From positions 1,093,809 to 1,157,808 of the forward strand of contig JAFLBH010000001.1 of NCBI GenBank assembly GCA_017303905.1: DNA of 64,000 nt, given 5' to 3'. The notes below the pieces were generated by a model that worked only from the letters and a program-made list of their open reading frames with translations, was not told the DNA's origin and ran no database searches. Each line of letters begins with the position of its first letter. The first letter of the stretch is position 1. Origin of the DNA: Bacteroidota bacterium (GTDB lineage: Bacteria > Bacteroidota > Bacteroidia > B-17B0 > Aurantibacillaceae). This document shows positions 45,264 to 56,000 of the stretch, one piece after another. Both the position numbers and the translations under genes were made by a program.

Positions 45264-46301
45264 TTGAAACTAACATTTACTCCATATTCGCTTAACTTCA
45301 TTCACCCTTTTGGCTTATCGTACGGTACTCGTACAAAAACGGATGTTGTATTTACAAAATTGGAGTGTGATGGTTTCATTGGTTATGGGGAAGCATCGTT
45401 ACCTCCGTATTTGGGCGAATCGCATGACTCAGTAACTAAATTCTACAAGAAGGCTAAGGATGTGTTGATGAATTTTAATCTTGATTCAGATCACGAAGAG
45501 ATTTTAAATTCAATCGACCACATTCAGAATAATAATAATGCTGCAAAAGCAGGAATAGATATAGCTCTATGTGATTTACTTTCTAAAGCACAAAACAAAA
45601 CGGTTTATGAGTATTTTAATTTACCTAAGCCCACGGCTAAAAATACTTCTGTAACAATTAGTATTGGCGATTTAAATTTGATTTCGCAAAAACTGGATGA
45701 GTTCTCTGGTTTCAATATTTTAAAAATTAAACTTGGCCATGATGATGATAAAGGGATAATCTCTACTATCAGGCAAATTTCAGATAAGCCAATGGTAGTT
45801 GATGTGAATCAGGGTTGGACCGAAAAGAATAAAGCACTTGAAATGGTAAAATGGCTGGAAGATAAAAATGTTCTATTTGTTGAACAACCAATGCCAAAAG
45901 AGAACTTAAGTGATATGGCTTGGTTAACGAGTCATTCTACTTTGCCAATTATCGCCGACGAAAGTTTTAAACGTTTATCGGATTTAGATACAGTAAAAGA
46001 TTGCTTCAGCGGAATTAATATTAAACTGATGAAGTGTACAGGTTTGTTTGAAGCAGTTAAAATAATTAAAGCCGCTAAGAAAGAAGGGTTAAAAATAAAT
46101 CTCGGTTGTATGACCGAAAGTTCCTGCGCCATTTCTGCTGCTGCACAAATTTCCTCTGAAGTAAATTGGATTGATTTAGATGGTCCTTTACTTATAAAAA
46201 ATAACCCCTTCGCAGGGGTTACTTATAATTCCGGAGAGGTTCTTCTCTCTAATGATGTTGGAATAGGAGCTAAGCCTATTGAAGTATTAAACTTCAACTA
46301 A
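45264..46301 (+). CDS. Dipeptide epimerase (enolase superfamily)
   Basis: A 345-residue enzyme of the L-Ala-D/L-Glu epimerase group. The lid domain covers 1-115 and the barrel shows the catalytic KxK (ILKIKLGH), then metal ligands in [15 protein letters not shown] and IADESF, and a later Lys in NIKLMKC. It interconverts L-Ala-D-Glu and L-Ala-L-Glu in murein recycling. The start is TTG 45264. The 159-bp gap upstream has no clear promoter or terminator. The 3' end overlaps pyrH by 15 bp tail to tail, and the pyrH terminator lies inside this gene at 46203-46220. Confidence 0.9.
   Translation: MKLTFTPYSLNFIHPFGLSYGTRTKTDVVFTKLECDGFIGYGEASLPPYLGESHDSVTKFYKKAKDVLMNFNLDSDHEEILNSIDHIQNNNNAAKAGIDIALCDLLSKAQNKTVYEYFNLPKPTAKNTSVTISIGDLNLISQKLDEFSGFNILKIKLGHDDDKGIISTIRQISDKPMVVDVNQGWTEKNKALEMVKWLEDKNVLFVEQPMPKENLSDMAWLTSHSTLPIIADESFKRLSDLDTVKDCFSGINIKLMKCTGLFEAVKIIKAAKKEGLKINLGCMTESSCAISAAAQISSEVNWIDLDGPLLIKNNPFAGVTYNSGEVLLSNDVGIGAKPIEVLNFN
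46191..46220 (-). terminator. pyrH intrinsic terminator inside the epimerase gene
   Basis: On the minus strand AACCCCT and AGGGGTT (46203-46209 and 46214-46220) form a 7-bp stem with a 4-nt loop, followed by a T-run (ATTTTTTATAAG). It lies 67 bp past the pyrH stop and within codons of the convergent epimerase gene. On the plus strand no T-run follows, so it acts only on pyrH transcripts. Confidence 0.75.
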
Positions 46302-46994
46302 AGTTCCAACTTTATCTCCGCTTAATAATTTCTGAAGATTACCGGGTTTGTTCATGTCGAACACAATAATTGGTAATCCGTTTTCTTTGCAAAGGGTAAA
46401 TGCGGTCATGTCCATTACCTCTAAACCTTTATCGTAAACTTCTTCGAATTTTATCGTATCGTATTTAACTGCGTTTTTATCTTTTTCAGGATCGGCGGTA
46501 TAAATACCATCAACACGTGTACCTTTTAAAATAACGTTTGCTTCAATTTCAATCGCGCGTAAAGTGGCTGCAGTATCAGTAGTGAAATATGGATTACCTG
46601 TTCCTGCACCAAAAATCACAACTCGGTTTTTTTCTAAATGACGAACGGCTTTTCTTCTGATGAATGGCTCACAAATCTGTTCCATTTTAATAGCGCTTTG
46701 TAATCGGGTTTCAACGCCCAATCCTTCCAACGCCGATTGAATCGCCATTGAGTTAATTACGGTAGCAAGCATTCCCATGTAATCTCCATGAACGCGATCC
46801 ATGCCGCCTTTTTCAGCCTGAATGCCTCTGAAAATATTTCCGCCGCCAATTACAATAGCAATCTGACAACCGTTAGCGTGTGCTGTTTTAATTTCCTTAG
46901 CGTAGGTCAATAATCTTTCCTGATCAATTCCGAAGCCTTTATTTCCCATTAAGGCTTCACCGCTTAGTTTTAAAAGTACTCTTTTATATTTCAT
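46287..46994 (-). CDS. pyrH: UMP kinase
   Basis: A 235-residue amino-acid-kinase-fold enzyme that phosphorylates UMP to UDP. Motifs: [11 protein letters not shown] at 7-17, GGGNIFRG, the UMP site around [17 protein letters not shown], and a late TPEK-like region. It feeds the UDP-sugar pool used by the nearby island, though this is a housekeeping role. It follows tsf on the minus strand; a terminator lies between them, so it may be partly uncoupled. Confidence 0.97.
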   Translation of the reverse strand: MKYKRVLLKLSGEALMGNKGFGIDQERLLTYAKEIKTAHANGCQIAIVIGGGNIFRGIQAEKGGMDRVHGDYMGMLATVINSMAIQSALEGLGVETRLQSAIKMEQICEPFIRRKAVRHLEKNRVVIFGAGTGNPYFTTDTAATLRAIEIEANVILKGTRVDGIYTADPEKDKNAVKYDTIKFEEVYDKGLEVMDMTAFTLCKENGLPIIVFDMNKPGNLQKLLSGDKVGTLVEV

Positions 46995-47002
46995 AAATAT
47001 GG

Positions 47003-47035
47003 GTTAAAAAAAATCCCGACTCAATGTCGGGATTT
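47003..47035 (-). terminator. tsf terminator
   Basis: AAATCCCGAC and GTCGGGATTT form a 10-bp stem with a 5-nt loop; on the minus strand it runs into eight T. It sits between tsf and pyrH, so read-through or an unseen promoter must supply pyrH. Confidence 0.88.
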
Positions 47036-47042
47036 AAATTTA

Positions 47043-47867
47043 TTAAGATAATGAGAAACGCTTGAAGCTTGTAACGGTTAAATCTTTGTTTAAGCTTTGC
47101 AAGTATTGACGAATTGTCATTTTGTTATCCTTAATGTATTCTTGGTTCAATAAAGTAGATTCTTTGTAGAACTTATTTAATTTACCTTGAGCAATTTTCT
47201 CAACCATGTCTTCAGGCTTACCTTCTTGACGAGTTGTTTCACGAGCAATTTCTAATTCGCGCTCTAAAGTTGCAGTATCAACATCATTTTTATCAACTGC
47301 TACAGGAGCCATTGCCGCAGTTTGCATCGCTACGTTTTTCGCTGCTTCATCATCAATGTTTTGGTTGAAACCAACAACAACTGCTAAGCGGTTACCCGGG
47401 TGATTGTAAGCAACTACTTTTTCTGCAGTGATAGTGCTGTAATATCCGATATCAATTTTCTCACCAATTTTACCAACTTGCTCCATGAACTTATCGCCAA
47501 TGGTAATGTTGTTGTCGAATGGTAAAGCCTTTAAAGCATCCGCGTTAGCAGGCGCTTTATCTAATGCAATTTGAGTAACTGTTTCTGCGAAAGCGATAAA
47601 GTCAGCATTCTTAGCAACGAAATCTGTCTCACAGTTTACGCTTACTAAAACACCTTGTTTACCTGTTCCGTTTACTTTTGCAAGAACAACACCTTCTTTT
47701 GCGTCACGATCCTGACGGTTAGCGGCCACTTTCGCGCCTTTTTTTCTTAAGAAATCAACTGCTTGTTCGAAATCGCCATTGCTTTCTTCTAATGCTTTTT
47801 TGCAATCCATCATACCGGCACCGGTTTGTTGGCGTAATTTGTTTACATCTGCTGCTGTGATAGCCAT
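47043..47867 (-). CDS. tsf: Elongation factor Ts
   Basis: A 274-residue nucleotide-exchange factor for EF-Tu. The N-terminal UBA-like module has LRQQTGAGMMDCKKALEESN, and the core has VNCETDFVAKN with the conserved TDFV contact to EF-Tu. It lies in the usual rpsB-tsf order. The 131-bp gap to rpsB contains a terminator and a palindrome, so expression may be separated from rpsB. Confidence 0.97.
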   Translation of the reverse strand: MAITAADVNKLRQQTGAGMMDCKKALEESNGDFEQAVDFLRKKGAKVAANRQDRDAKEGVVLAKVNGTGKQGVLVSVNCETDFVAKNADFIAFAETVTQIALDKAPANADALKALPFDNNITIGDKFMEQVGKIGEKIDIGYYSTITAEKVVAYNHPGNRLAVVVGFNQNIDDEAAKNVAMQTAAMAPVAVDKNDVDTATLERELEIARETTRQEGKPEDMVEKIAQGKLNKFYKESTLLNQEYIKDNKMTIRQYLQSLNKDLTVTSFKRFSLS

Positions 47868-47918
47868 AATTTTATTCTTTATTTGTTATTTAATATTTCT
47901 TGATTCAGTTTATTCTTT

Positions 47919-47934
47919 AGAGTGAATTCACTCT
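47919..47934. repeat. 16-bp perfect palindrome upstream of tsf
   Basis: AGAGTGAATTCACTCT lies 52 bp before the tsf start codon and just beyond the rpsB terminator. It could be an operator or a hairpin in the tsf leader. No known regulator can be assigned. Confidence 0.5.
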
Positions 47935-47940
47935 GATTTA

Positions 47941-47980
47941 TTCAAAAAAAACGGTCAGTCTGTTGCCAGAATGACCGTTT
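47941..47980 (-). terminator. rpsB terminator
   Basis: AAACGGTCA pairs with TGACCGTTT (47949-47957 and 47972-47980); an inner TCTG/CAGA pairing extends the stem after one mismatch. On the minus strand the hairpin is followed by a run of eight T. Confidence 0.85.
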
Positions 47981-47998
47981 AATTAATTTAAAATTAAA

Positions 47999-48847
47999 TT
48001 ATTTTTTTGCGGTCACTCTTTTACGAGGACGTTTTCCGCCTTTATCGCCTTCTTCTTCTTCAGTGTTTTTGAACTTAAGACCGGCTGCCAATTCTTCAGC
48101 TTCATGTTTTGATTCTTCCTTAGAATCTTTTTCTTCTGCAGCTTGAGCTTCTTTATCCATTTTACGTTCAGCTAAACCTTCCTTAATTGCAGCGCCCATT
48201 AAGTCAATAATGTATGCAATAGAAGTTGAAGCATCATCGTTAGCAGGAATAGCGTAGTCTACTTCATTCGGATTTGAATTAGTATCAACGATAGCAAAAG
48301 TTGGGATATTTAAACGTTTCGCTTCTTTAACAGCGATATGTTCTTTAGTAATATCAACAATAAACAATGCAGCAGGTAAACGAGATAAATCTGCGATTGA
48401 ACCGAACTGGATTTCTAATTTAGCGCGCTCACGAGAAATTTGTAAACGTTCTTTTTTAGAAATACTGCTGAAAGTTCCGTCAGTAGTCATCTTATCAATT
48501 TGAGCCATACGGCGAATTGACTTACGGATTGTTGCGAAGTTGGTTAACATACCGCCTGGCCAACGCTCAGTTACATATGGCATGTTAAGAGGTTTGATTC
48601 TCTCTGCAACGATATCTTTAGCTTGTTTTTTTGTAGCAACAAATAATACTTTCTTACCTGAGCGCGCAATTTGCTTAAGTGCGTTAGCTGCTTCGTCTAT
48701 CTTAGCAACGGTTTTATTTAAATCGATAATATGGATACCGTTTTTTTCTGCATAAATGTACGGAGCCATTGCAGGGTTCCACTTACGTTTAAGGTGACCA
48801 AAGTGAGCACCTGCTTCAAGTAATTCGTTAAATGATGTTCTTGACAT
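47999..48847 (-). CDS. rpsB: 30S ribosomal protein S2
   Basis: A 282-residue protein with the S2 signatures LLEAGAHFGHLKRKWNP near the start and ERWPGGMLTNF. The last 50 residues form an acidic/basic low-complexity tail (for example EEKDSKEESKH and KRPRKRVTAKK), common in Bacteroidota S2. It follows rpsI by 21 bp in the ribosomal unit. Confidence 0.97.
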   Translation of the reverse strand: MSRTSFNELLEAGAHFGHLKRKWNPAMAPYIYAEKNGIHIIDLNKTVAKIDEAANALKQIARSGKKVLFVATKKQAKDIVAERIKPLNMPYVTERWPGGMLTNFATIRKSIRRMAQIDKMTTDGTFSSISKKERLQISRERAKLEIQFGSIADLSRLPAALFIVDITKEHIAVKEAKRLNIPTFAIVDTNSNPNEVDYAIPANDDASTSIAYIIDLMGAAIKEGLAERKMDKEAQAAEEKDSKEESKHEAEELAAGLKFKNTEEEEGDKGGKRPRKRVTAKK

Positions 48848-48868
48848 TTCTTTTCTCTTATTAAAATA

Positions 48869-49255
48869 TTAACGTTTGCTGAATTGGAAGCGACGACGAG
48901 CTTTCTTCTGACCGAATTTCTTACGTTCAACCATACGAGGGTCGCGGGTCATTAAACCTTCCGCTCTTAAATCTTTTTTGTACTCTTCATTGATTTCAAC
49001 CAAAGCTTTAGCAATAGCTAAACGGATAGCTTGAGCCTGACCGGTAATTCCACCACCCTTTACGTTTGCTTTAATGTCGTACTCGCCATTCACCTTTGCG
49101 ATGTTTAAGGCTTGAGTTACGTAATACTGCAAAGTAGGAGTAGAGAAATATACTTTATAATCTTTACCGTTTACTTCGATATTGCCTTTACCTTTTGTAA
49201 TGTAAGCGCGAGCAACTGAAGTTTTTCTGCGTCCTGATGTGTTAATTACTTCCAT
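48869..49255 (-). CDS. rpsI: 30S ribosomal protein S9
   Basis: A 128-residue protein with the typical start (TSGRRKTSVARAYI) and the basic C-terminus ending KKARRRFQFSKR, which reaches the P-site tRNA. It starts 8 bp after the rplM stop, so it is co-transcribed with rplM. Confidence 0.97.
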   Translation of the reverse strand: MEVINTSGRRKTSVARAYITKGKGNIEVNGKDYKVYFSTPTLQYYVTQALNIAKVNGEYDIKANVKGGGITGQAQAIRLAIAKALVEINEEYKKDLRAEGLMTRDPRMVERKKFGQKKARRRFQFSKR

Positions 49256-49263
49256 TCTTATTA

Positions 49264-49722
49264 TTAAGCTTTAATAGTACTTAAATCAATTTTCTTTGGC
49301 TGTTGAGCCTCTTGGTTGTGTTCAGTACCTGCGTAAATAAATACGTTGGTATTTAAACGACGACCTAAACGGTTTTTAGGTAACATACCGTGGATTGCTA
49401 AACGCAATACCTCAGTAGGTTTTGTGCCTAATAAAAACTTAGGAGTAGCAAAACGCTGACCACCCGGATAACCTGTATAACGGATATATTCCTTATCAGT
49501 TAATTTTTTACCGGTAAAACGGATTTTATCGGCGTTGATGATAACCACATTTGTACCGCTATCGGTATGTGGGGTAAAGCTAGTTTTATGCTTTCCGCGT
49601 AATAAATACGCCACTTTAGAGGCCAAACGACCTGCTACCTGGTTCTCTGCGTCAACCAATACCCAATCCTTCTCAGATTTGGCTAGATTAACAAACTTAG
49701 TTTTATAACTTAATGCGTCCAC
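49264..49722 (-). CDS. rplM: 50S ribosomal protein L13
   Basis: A 152-residue protein with WVLVDAENQVAGRLAS, FTPHTDSGTNVVIINADK and IHGMLPKNRLGRR. First gene of the rplM-rpsI-rpsB unit, read from the strong promoter just upstream (49762-49793). Confidence 0.97.
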   Translation of the reverse strand: MDALSYKTKFVNLAKSEKDWVLVDAENQVAGRLASKVAYLLRGKHKTSFTPHTDSGTNVVIINADKIRFTGKKLTDKEYIRYTGYPGGQRFATPKFLLGTKPTEVLRLAIHGMLPKNRLGRRLNTNVFIYAGTEHNQEAQQPKKIDLSTIKA

Positions 49723-49761
49723 TGTTTCAAATTATTTATTTGTTTCCTAAAATAAGGGCTG

Positions 49762-49793
49762 CAAATTTAAGGAGTATTTTTTTCCCGAACAAA
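49762..49793 (-). promoter_or_regulatory. Bacteroidota-type promoter of rplM
   Basis: On the minus strand: TTTG (49793-49790), a 20-nt spacer, then TAAATTTG (49769-49762). Both elements match the Bacteroidota consensus exactly with canonical spacing, and the leader to ATG 49722 would be about 35 nt. This is the best promoter in the window. Confidence 0.8.
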
Positions 49794-49904
49794 CTTTTGA
49801 GGCAATATTTTAGCCTAATCTTGGGATTTAAGCCCACTAAAGCCAAATTACTCAAAACAGAACCAATAAAAATGACACGAATCGGTCCAATTTTAATGGT
49901 AAAA

Positions 49905-49934
49905 TAATCAAATGATTGATAATCAAATAATTGT
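49905..49934. repeat. Adjacent 15-bp direct repeat
   Basis: TAATCAAATGATTGA is followed at once by TAATCAAATAATTGT (two mismatches). It lies in the 297-bp gap between rplM and the M16 peptidase gene, which otherwise holds only the rplM promoter and the peptidase terminator. Confidence 0.45.
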
Positions 49935-49961
49935 AACATATCGAGTAGTTTTCTTAAAGGT

Positions 49962-49997
49962 ACAAAAAATAACCCTTGCCGTAACAGACAAGGGTTA
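49962..49997 (-). terminator. M16 peptidase gene terminator
   Basis: TAACCCTTG and CAAGGGTTA form a 9-bp stem with a 10-nt loop, followed on the minus strand by six T. Confidence 0.8.
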
Positions 49998-50019
49998 ACT
50001 TAATAATGGTATTAATGGG

Positions 50020-52869
50020 CTATTTTACCGGATTCCCGTTAAGGTCGAGCTCAACAACCTCATAACCCAATGCTTTTACTTTATCAAAGTTCGTGGCCTT
50101 ATCGCCCACAACCAGTATCAACATATTGTCTAAAGGAAGGTGTTTTTTAGCTCTGGCATCTATATCAGCTTTGGTGATGTTATTTAAAATATCACCTTGT
50201 TGTTTAACATAGTTCTTATCTAAGTTAAAATCTAAGATGCGCTTAATAAAGCCTAATTTCTGGAAGGCTGACTCGTATTTTAAAGCGTCTGATTGAGCCA
50301 TTGCATTTTTTGTAAACGATAATTCATCTTCTATTACACCATTAGCGGTGTACTTCTTTAATTCAGAAATCATGTCAATTAAAGTACTATCAGTAGAGTT
50401 TGCTCTGAATCCACCGCTTATAGTATATGGTCCAGGATATTTTCCACCCGCAAATCCTCCACGCACGCCATAAGTAAATCCACGGATTTCGCGTAATAAA
50501 TAATTAACGCGGCTATTGAAAGCACCTGCAAATGCAAAATTCATGATGTTGTTTTTGTAATATTCTCCGGTAGCATCATATGGTAATGACATATATCCCA
50601 TTCTGATTTCTGACTGCGGAGCGTTTTTCTTATCCACAAAATAAATTTTTGTTTTGCTTATAGTCGGTATTGCGGGTTCAACAGTTTTTGCAATCGGATT
50701 TGCTTTCAACTTCGTTACAAATGACATTTTCGCAAGAACGTCTTCTTTTTTTACATCTCCACTTATTGCAATGGATGCTCCCTCAGAAGAAAAATTCTCA
50801 TAGCATTTCTTTACATCGTCTAATGTTAAACTACTCACAGTTTCTGAAGTTCCGATAGCCGGTACACTCATGATATGATCATTACCATAAATAAGTTTAT
50901 TGTAAATCAAACCTGCAATTGTAGCCGCACTGGTTTGCATTTGCGCAATCGCATCTAACTTTTCTTTTTTTACTAATTCAAAATCTTCGGCGGAAAACTT
51001 CGGCATGAACATAATTTCTTCAGCAATTTTCAATGTAGCATCAAGATTAGTTTTTAGACAAGAAATATTGATGCCGACTTCTTCATTACCCGCATTAACA
51101 GACACGCTACTTCCTAACTTATCAAGCATTTTTTCAATTTCTTCGGATGAATGAAGTGTTGTGCTTTCTTCCATCATCGAGGCTGTGATGTTAGCTAAAC
51201 CGGATTTGTCTTTTGGTTCAAAACGGTGACCAAACGGAATACTAACTAAAATATTCACTTTTGGTATGTCGTTGCTGCTAACTCCTATTACTTTTATTCC
51301 GTTAGATAATTTATCAGTCCAATAATCAGGTACCGGTACTAAAGAAGCGGCTTTTGCCTGAGGCATTTTGCTTCTGTCGAAGTTATCTTTAGGTTCTTTG
51401 TAACTTAAGTTTTTATACTCTGCACTTTCTTCTTCAACTTTACGGGTGTACATTTTCCATGTATCATCATGTGCTTTTAAATCACCTTTTCCTTTCGGAA
51501 CGCAACTTAATATCACCGCATTTTTTCCTTTGATGTAGGTGTTGTAAACGCGCATAACATCAGCTTTGGTAACTTTTAAATAACTTTCAATTTCTTTTTT
51601 AAGATAATTACCATCCCCTGTGAAAGTATAATAAGCGGCTAACTGAGCACCCTTTCCTTGTACAGTTGACAATCCATTGTATAAATCACTTTGAAAACGC
51701 GCTTTAAATTTTTCGATGTCTTCATCAGTTGCTCCTGTTTTTTCCCAATTATCTAAAGTGGTTTTTAATTCCTTTTCAATATCTGCCAAGTTGTTTGTAG
51801 CGTTTGCACGAATCATAAATTCAAATTGTCCTGCTAACTCGCGGCTATACTGAAAGCAATTTGCAGAAACAGCTTTCTTAGACTTAATAAATGCTTCGTA
51901 TAATGGAGAGCTTTTAGATCCGGATAAAATAGAAGCTAATACATCTAATGCAGCATCGTCTTCTTTTCTGGCAGCAACAGTAGGAAACGCAAGTCGAATC
52001 ATTGGGAATTTCACATTATCCTCATAATGAATGTATCGGTTTTCATTTAATTTTACTGGCTCAACGGTTTGAGGTTTTACTTCCGGTCCACGTTGTATAC
52101 TGCCGAAATATTTATCAGCCAGCTTTACAACCTCTTCTGTATTAACATCGCCAGCTACAGTCAAAACGGCATTATTAGGGCCATACCAACGCATATAGAA
52201 ACGTTTCAAATCATTTACATCAACACGATTTAAATCTTCTATATATCCAATGGTGGTCCAACTATACGGGTGGCCTTGCGGATAAAGTGCTTCACCGATT
52301 TTTTCACTTACTAAACCATATGGCGCGTTATCATATCTCTGACCGCGCTCGTTTTTTACAGTCGCGCGTTGAACTTCAAATTTCTTTTGAGTCACTGAAT
52401 CCAATAGGAAGCCCATTCGATCAGCTTCTAACCAAAGCATTTTTTCTAATTGGTTACTTGGTACAGTTTCAAAATAATTTGTGCGATCAGTATTTGTTGT
52501 TCCGTTTAATGTACCGCCGGCTTCTGTAATAATTTTGAAATGTTGTTCGTCGGCTACATTTTTTGAACCTTGAAACATCATGTGCTCAAAAAAATGCGCG
52601 AAACCCGAACGTCCTTCCTGCTCACGCGCCGAACCCACGTGATAAGTGACATCAACGTAAACAACGGGATCTGAGTGATCTTCGTGTACTAATATAGTTA
52701 AGCCATTTGCTAAAGAATATTTCTTGTAAGGGATAACAATTTCATCACCCTTTTTTGTTACTTCCTCAATGAATTTAGGTGGAGTAGGTTTTGATTGAGA
52801 AGTTCCTGTTAATGAAACAGCCAACAAGCCGGCTACAGCAACAGATTTGAATAATAGAGTTGATTTCAT
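50020..52869 (-). CDS. M16-family zinc metallopeptidase, double-domain
   Basis: A 949-residue secreted peptidase. A signal peptide (1-25, ending GTSQ) is followed by two M16 halves. The first carries the inverted zinc motif HFFEH at 92-96 and a downstream Glu region (VKNERGQRYDN). The second half (about 510-930) lacks the motif and forms the non-catalytic partner clamshell. Such periplasmic or surface pitrilysin-like enzymes degrade peptides. It has a single gene unit with its own terminator. Substrate unknown. Confidence 0.93.
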   Translation of the reverse strand: MKSTLLFKSVAVAGLLAVSLTGTSQSKPTPPKFIEEVTKKGDEIVIPYKKYSLANGLTILVHEDHSDPVVYVDVTYHVGSAREQEGRSGFAHFFEHMMFQGSKNVADEQHFKIITEAGGTLNGTTNTDRTNYFETVPSNQLEKMLWLEADRMGFLLDSVTQKKFEVQRATVKNERGQRYDNAPYGLVSEKIGEALYPQGHPYSWTTIGYIEDLNRVDVNDLKRFYMRWYGPNNAVLTVAGDVNTEEVVKLADKYFGSIQRGPEVKPQTVEPVKLNENRYIHYEDNVKFPMIRLAFPTVAARKEDDAALDVLASILSGSKSSPLYEAFIKSKKAVSANCFQYSRELAGQFEFMIRANATNNLADIEKELKTTLDNWEKTGATDEDIEKFKARFQSDLYNGLSTVQGKGAQLAAYYTFTGDGNYLKKEIESYLKVTKADVMRVYNTYIKGKNAVILSCVPKGKGDLKAHDDTWKMYTRKVEEESAEYKNLSYKEPKDNFDRSKMPQAKAASLVPVPDYWTDKLSNGIKVIGVSSNDIPKVNILVSIPFGHRFEPKDKSGLANITASMMEESTTLHSSEEIEKMLDKLGSSVSVNAGNEEVGINISCLKTNLDATLKIAEEIMFMPKFSAEDFELVKKEKLDAIAQMQTSAATIAGLIYNKLIYGNDHIMSVPAIGTSETVSSLTLDDVKKCYENFSSEGASIAISGDVKKEDVLAKMSFVTKLKANPIAKTVEPAIPTISKTKIYFVDKKNAPQSEIRMGYMSLPYDATGEYYKNNIMNFAFAGAFNSRVNYLLREIRGFTYGVRGGFAGGKYPGPYTISGGFRANSTDSTLIDMISELKKYTANGVIEDELSFTKNAMAQSDALKYESAFQKLGFIKRILDFNLDKNYVKQQGDILNNITKADIDARAKKHLPLDNMLILVVGDKATNFDKVKALGYEVVELDLNGNPVK

Positions 52870-52971
52870 AATAGTATGTGTTGGAACGAATTTAATTCAT
52901 ATTTGGAAGAACAAAGCACATAAACCTTAAAATAATCTTAAAATTGAAATTATTCACGTATTATGGGTGAT

Positions 52972-52999
52972 AAAAAAAGCCGGCTTTTGCCGGCTTTTT
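52972..52999 (-). terminator. Terminator of the 1218-residue adhesin gene
   Basis: AAAAAGCCGGC and GCCGGCTTTTT form an 11-bp stem with a TTTT loop. Symmetric, but the only gene ending here is on the minus strand. Confidence 0.88.
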
Positions 53000-53017
53000 A
53001 AAAGAATCGTGAAATCG

Positions 53018-56000
53018 TTATTTTATCAATGTAACATGTCCTTTTAACTCTTGTGCTTTTCCAAACACATCTGTTACATTAATTAACCAGGTGTAAACGC
53101 CATCAGCAACGGTTTTGCCTCCTCTGCCTTGGTATTTACCATCCCAGCCTTCTTCAAATGTTTTGGTTCCAAAAATCTTTTCACCCCAACGATCAAATAT
53201 TTGCAATTCGTATTTTACAATTCCGAATCCTTTTGGTTGGAAAATATCATTTAAGCCATCAGCATTAGGTGTAAATGCATCAGGAACGTATAATCCGAAA
53301 TCCTCTCCGACAACTATTGGTCTTACAATGGTATCAATACAACCTTTATCACTTTTAACCACTAATGCAACAGCATAAGTTCCGGCTTCAGTATATAAAA
53401 ATGTTGGATTTTGTAATGTTGAAGTGTATTGCGCTGTATTCATAAAATACCATTGCCAGCTAACAATATTTGCACCATGTGAAGCATCCGTAAATACTAC
53501 ATCACCATCAATGTTAATGATTGGTTTAATTGGTGCGTGGTTAAAATCAGCAATAGGTTTTGGATAAACTTCTGCTGTATAAGTAGTGCTTCCTGTGCAT
53601 CCGGCAGCATCTGCAACAACAACCGAAATTGTATAAATGCCCGTAACAGAATAGCACGTAGAAGCAGTTGAACCTGCAGCTCCAGTACCGTCTCCTAAAT
53701 TCCAGTTCATTGTAGCAGCCGTTGGAGTACTTGTTACATTAAATTGAACACATAATGGAGCGCAACCTGTATTCGGACCTGAAGTAATGGCCGGCACAGG
53801 GTTTGGATTAATTAGAGCAGTAGCAGTAGTAGTAGCAAAACAACCATTCGCATCGGTTACAGTTACTTGATAAGTTCCAGAATAGTTAGTTGTATTCGCA
53901 TTAACTGTTGGACTTTGTATACTTGAGAAGAAACCATTAGGGCCTGTCCATTGGTAACTTACACCGCCGGTAGCTGACAACATTAAAACATTATTAATAC
54001 AAATTGGACTATTAGTCACAATGGAAGGAGTAGGTGCAGGTGTAACAGCCACATTAGCATTTGCAGTATTTACACATCCGCCTGCAGTTGTTACGGTAAC
54101 AGTATACACTCCAGACATTGCAGTAGTTGCATTTGGAATAGTTGGATTTTGTAAGTTAGATGTAAATCCACCCGGACCACTCCAGCTATAAGTTGATCCA
54201 CCATTAGCTGTTAAGTTAATAGTTTGATTTTCGCAAAGTGTTGGATTATTCACAACAGGTGTAGGATTACTATTGATTACAACATTGGTAGTGATGCTAT
54301 TCGAACAATTATTTGCATCGGTAACAGCAAATGTGTAAGTACCGTTCGCTGCTAAAGTAACGTTATTAATGTTCGGGCCTTGCAAGTTACTTCCAAATGA
54401 GTTAGGGCCAGTCCATGTATAAGTTACCGCCGGATTTCCAGCTAACATTAATGTAGCACCTTCACATAACGGTCCGTTATTTGCGGCAGTTGGTGTAGGT
54501 AATGCATTTACTGTAACAGATGTACTTCCATTAGCCTGACATCCGCCAAAATCTACAGTGTAATTATAAGTACCAGACATTGCTGTAGTAGCACCGGCAA
54601 TAGTAGGGTTCTGTAAATTGGAGTTGAATCCCGGACCGGTCCAAGTATAAGTAGCACCAGCAGTACCATTCAATTGAATGGTTTGTCCTGCGCAATAAGG
54701 TCCTGTATTATTAGCAGCAGCAGTGGCTGTAGCAACAATCAGATTTGTTGTAGCAGTTGCCGAACATCCATTTAAAGTTACAGTAACTGTGTATACTCCG
54801 CCATTAGCAACAGCAACACCGGTTAATGTATTGTTTTGTGCTGCTGAGGTAAATCCTGAAGGTCCTGACCAGTTGTAGGTTCCTCCGCCTGTAGAGTTAA
54901 CAGTAACACTTCCTCCAACACAAACCGGCCCGGTATTATTAGCTGTTGGGGTTGGATCAGGATTAAGAACAACTACAGATGTAGTTTGTGCGGTACAACC
55001 AGCATCTGTAATAGTATGAGTGACTGTATAGGTTCCTGCAGCAGTAAAGTTTACCGGTCCGTAATTATTGGTGTTTCCTGTTGCAGGAGCACCGGCAGCC
55101 GGTGAAAAATTATAGGTATGAGTTCCGGTAGCGGTTGTAGCATTAAATGTAAATGCATTACCTGTTAAGCATTGCGTATAGTTTGGTGTAGTGAAGGCAG
55201 GGTTCGGACCGTTAGGAACATTAACCACCAATGAATGATTAGCAACACATGAGGCAGTATTAGCTACTGCTTGATAAATGGTGTAAGTTCCGGCTGATGG
55301 GAAGGATACAGTACTTGTTGCAGTATTGCTGGTAAACGTAGCAGGGGCACCGGGTCCAGCGAATGAATAAGTTTGAATAGCAGGTGCTGCCGACCCTGTA
55401 TTGGTTAAAGTATAAGTTGTACACACATTAGCAGTTGTAAAGCCGGCTAATGGTGGAGGCGCAAAGGTTAATGTAACCGTACGCGTAATTGGAGAACAAG
55501 ATCCGGGAGGGTTCATGGTGAGCGTATAGTTACCGCCAACACTAGTTGTAAAAGATTGATTTGGGTTATTAGTTATACCACTACCACCTGGACCGTTCCA
55601 TGTATATGGCCCAAGTCCGGGAGGAGCAACAACTGTTGCTGTTGCGGCACAAGCACCTGCAGCGACAATACTGGAACCTGCCGGAAACGGTACGTTATTA
55701 ACAGTCACGTTCATTGGGTCGCAAACCGCATCAATGAAAGCCATTCCGTGATGTCCCCAAGCATCACAATCGGCAACTGTTATTTGAATAGTAACGCAGG
55801 ACCCAATGTATGGAGTTAAATCAAGGGAATAAAGCTGCCAGGCTGTTGTGTATGAGTATCCTGATGTATTAGTAGACCAACCGCTAGGCATAGATGATGC
55901 ACATGATGGTCCGGGTGCGTTAACACTTAAACTCGGACAAGCCAAAGGTGCATTAGTACAATTTAGCATAGTAATTTTAAGGAAAGGTTGACTGCAACAA

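Noticed and set aside
49736..49939. 67-residue minus-strand frame upstream of rplM
   Set aside because: It runs across the strong rplM promoter, has no recognisable motif and is AT-rich by composition.
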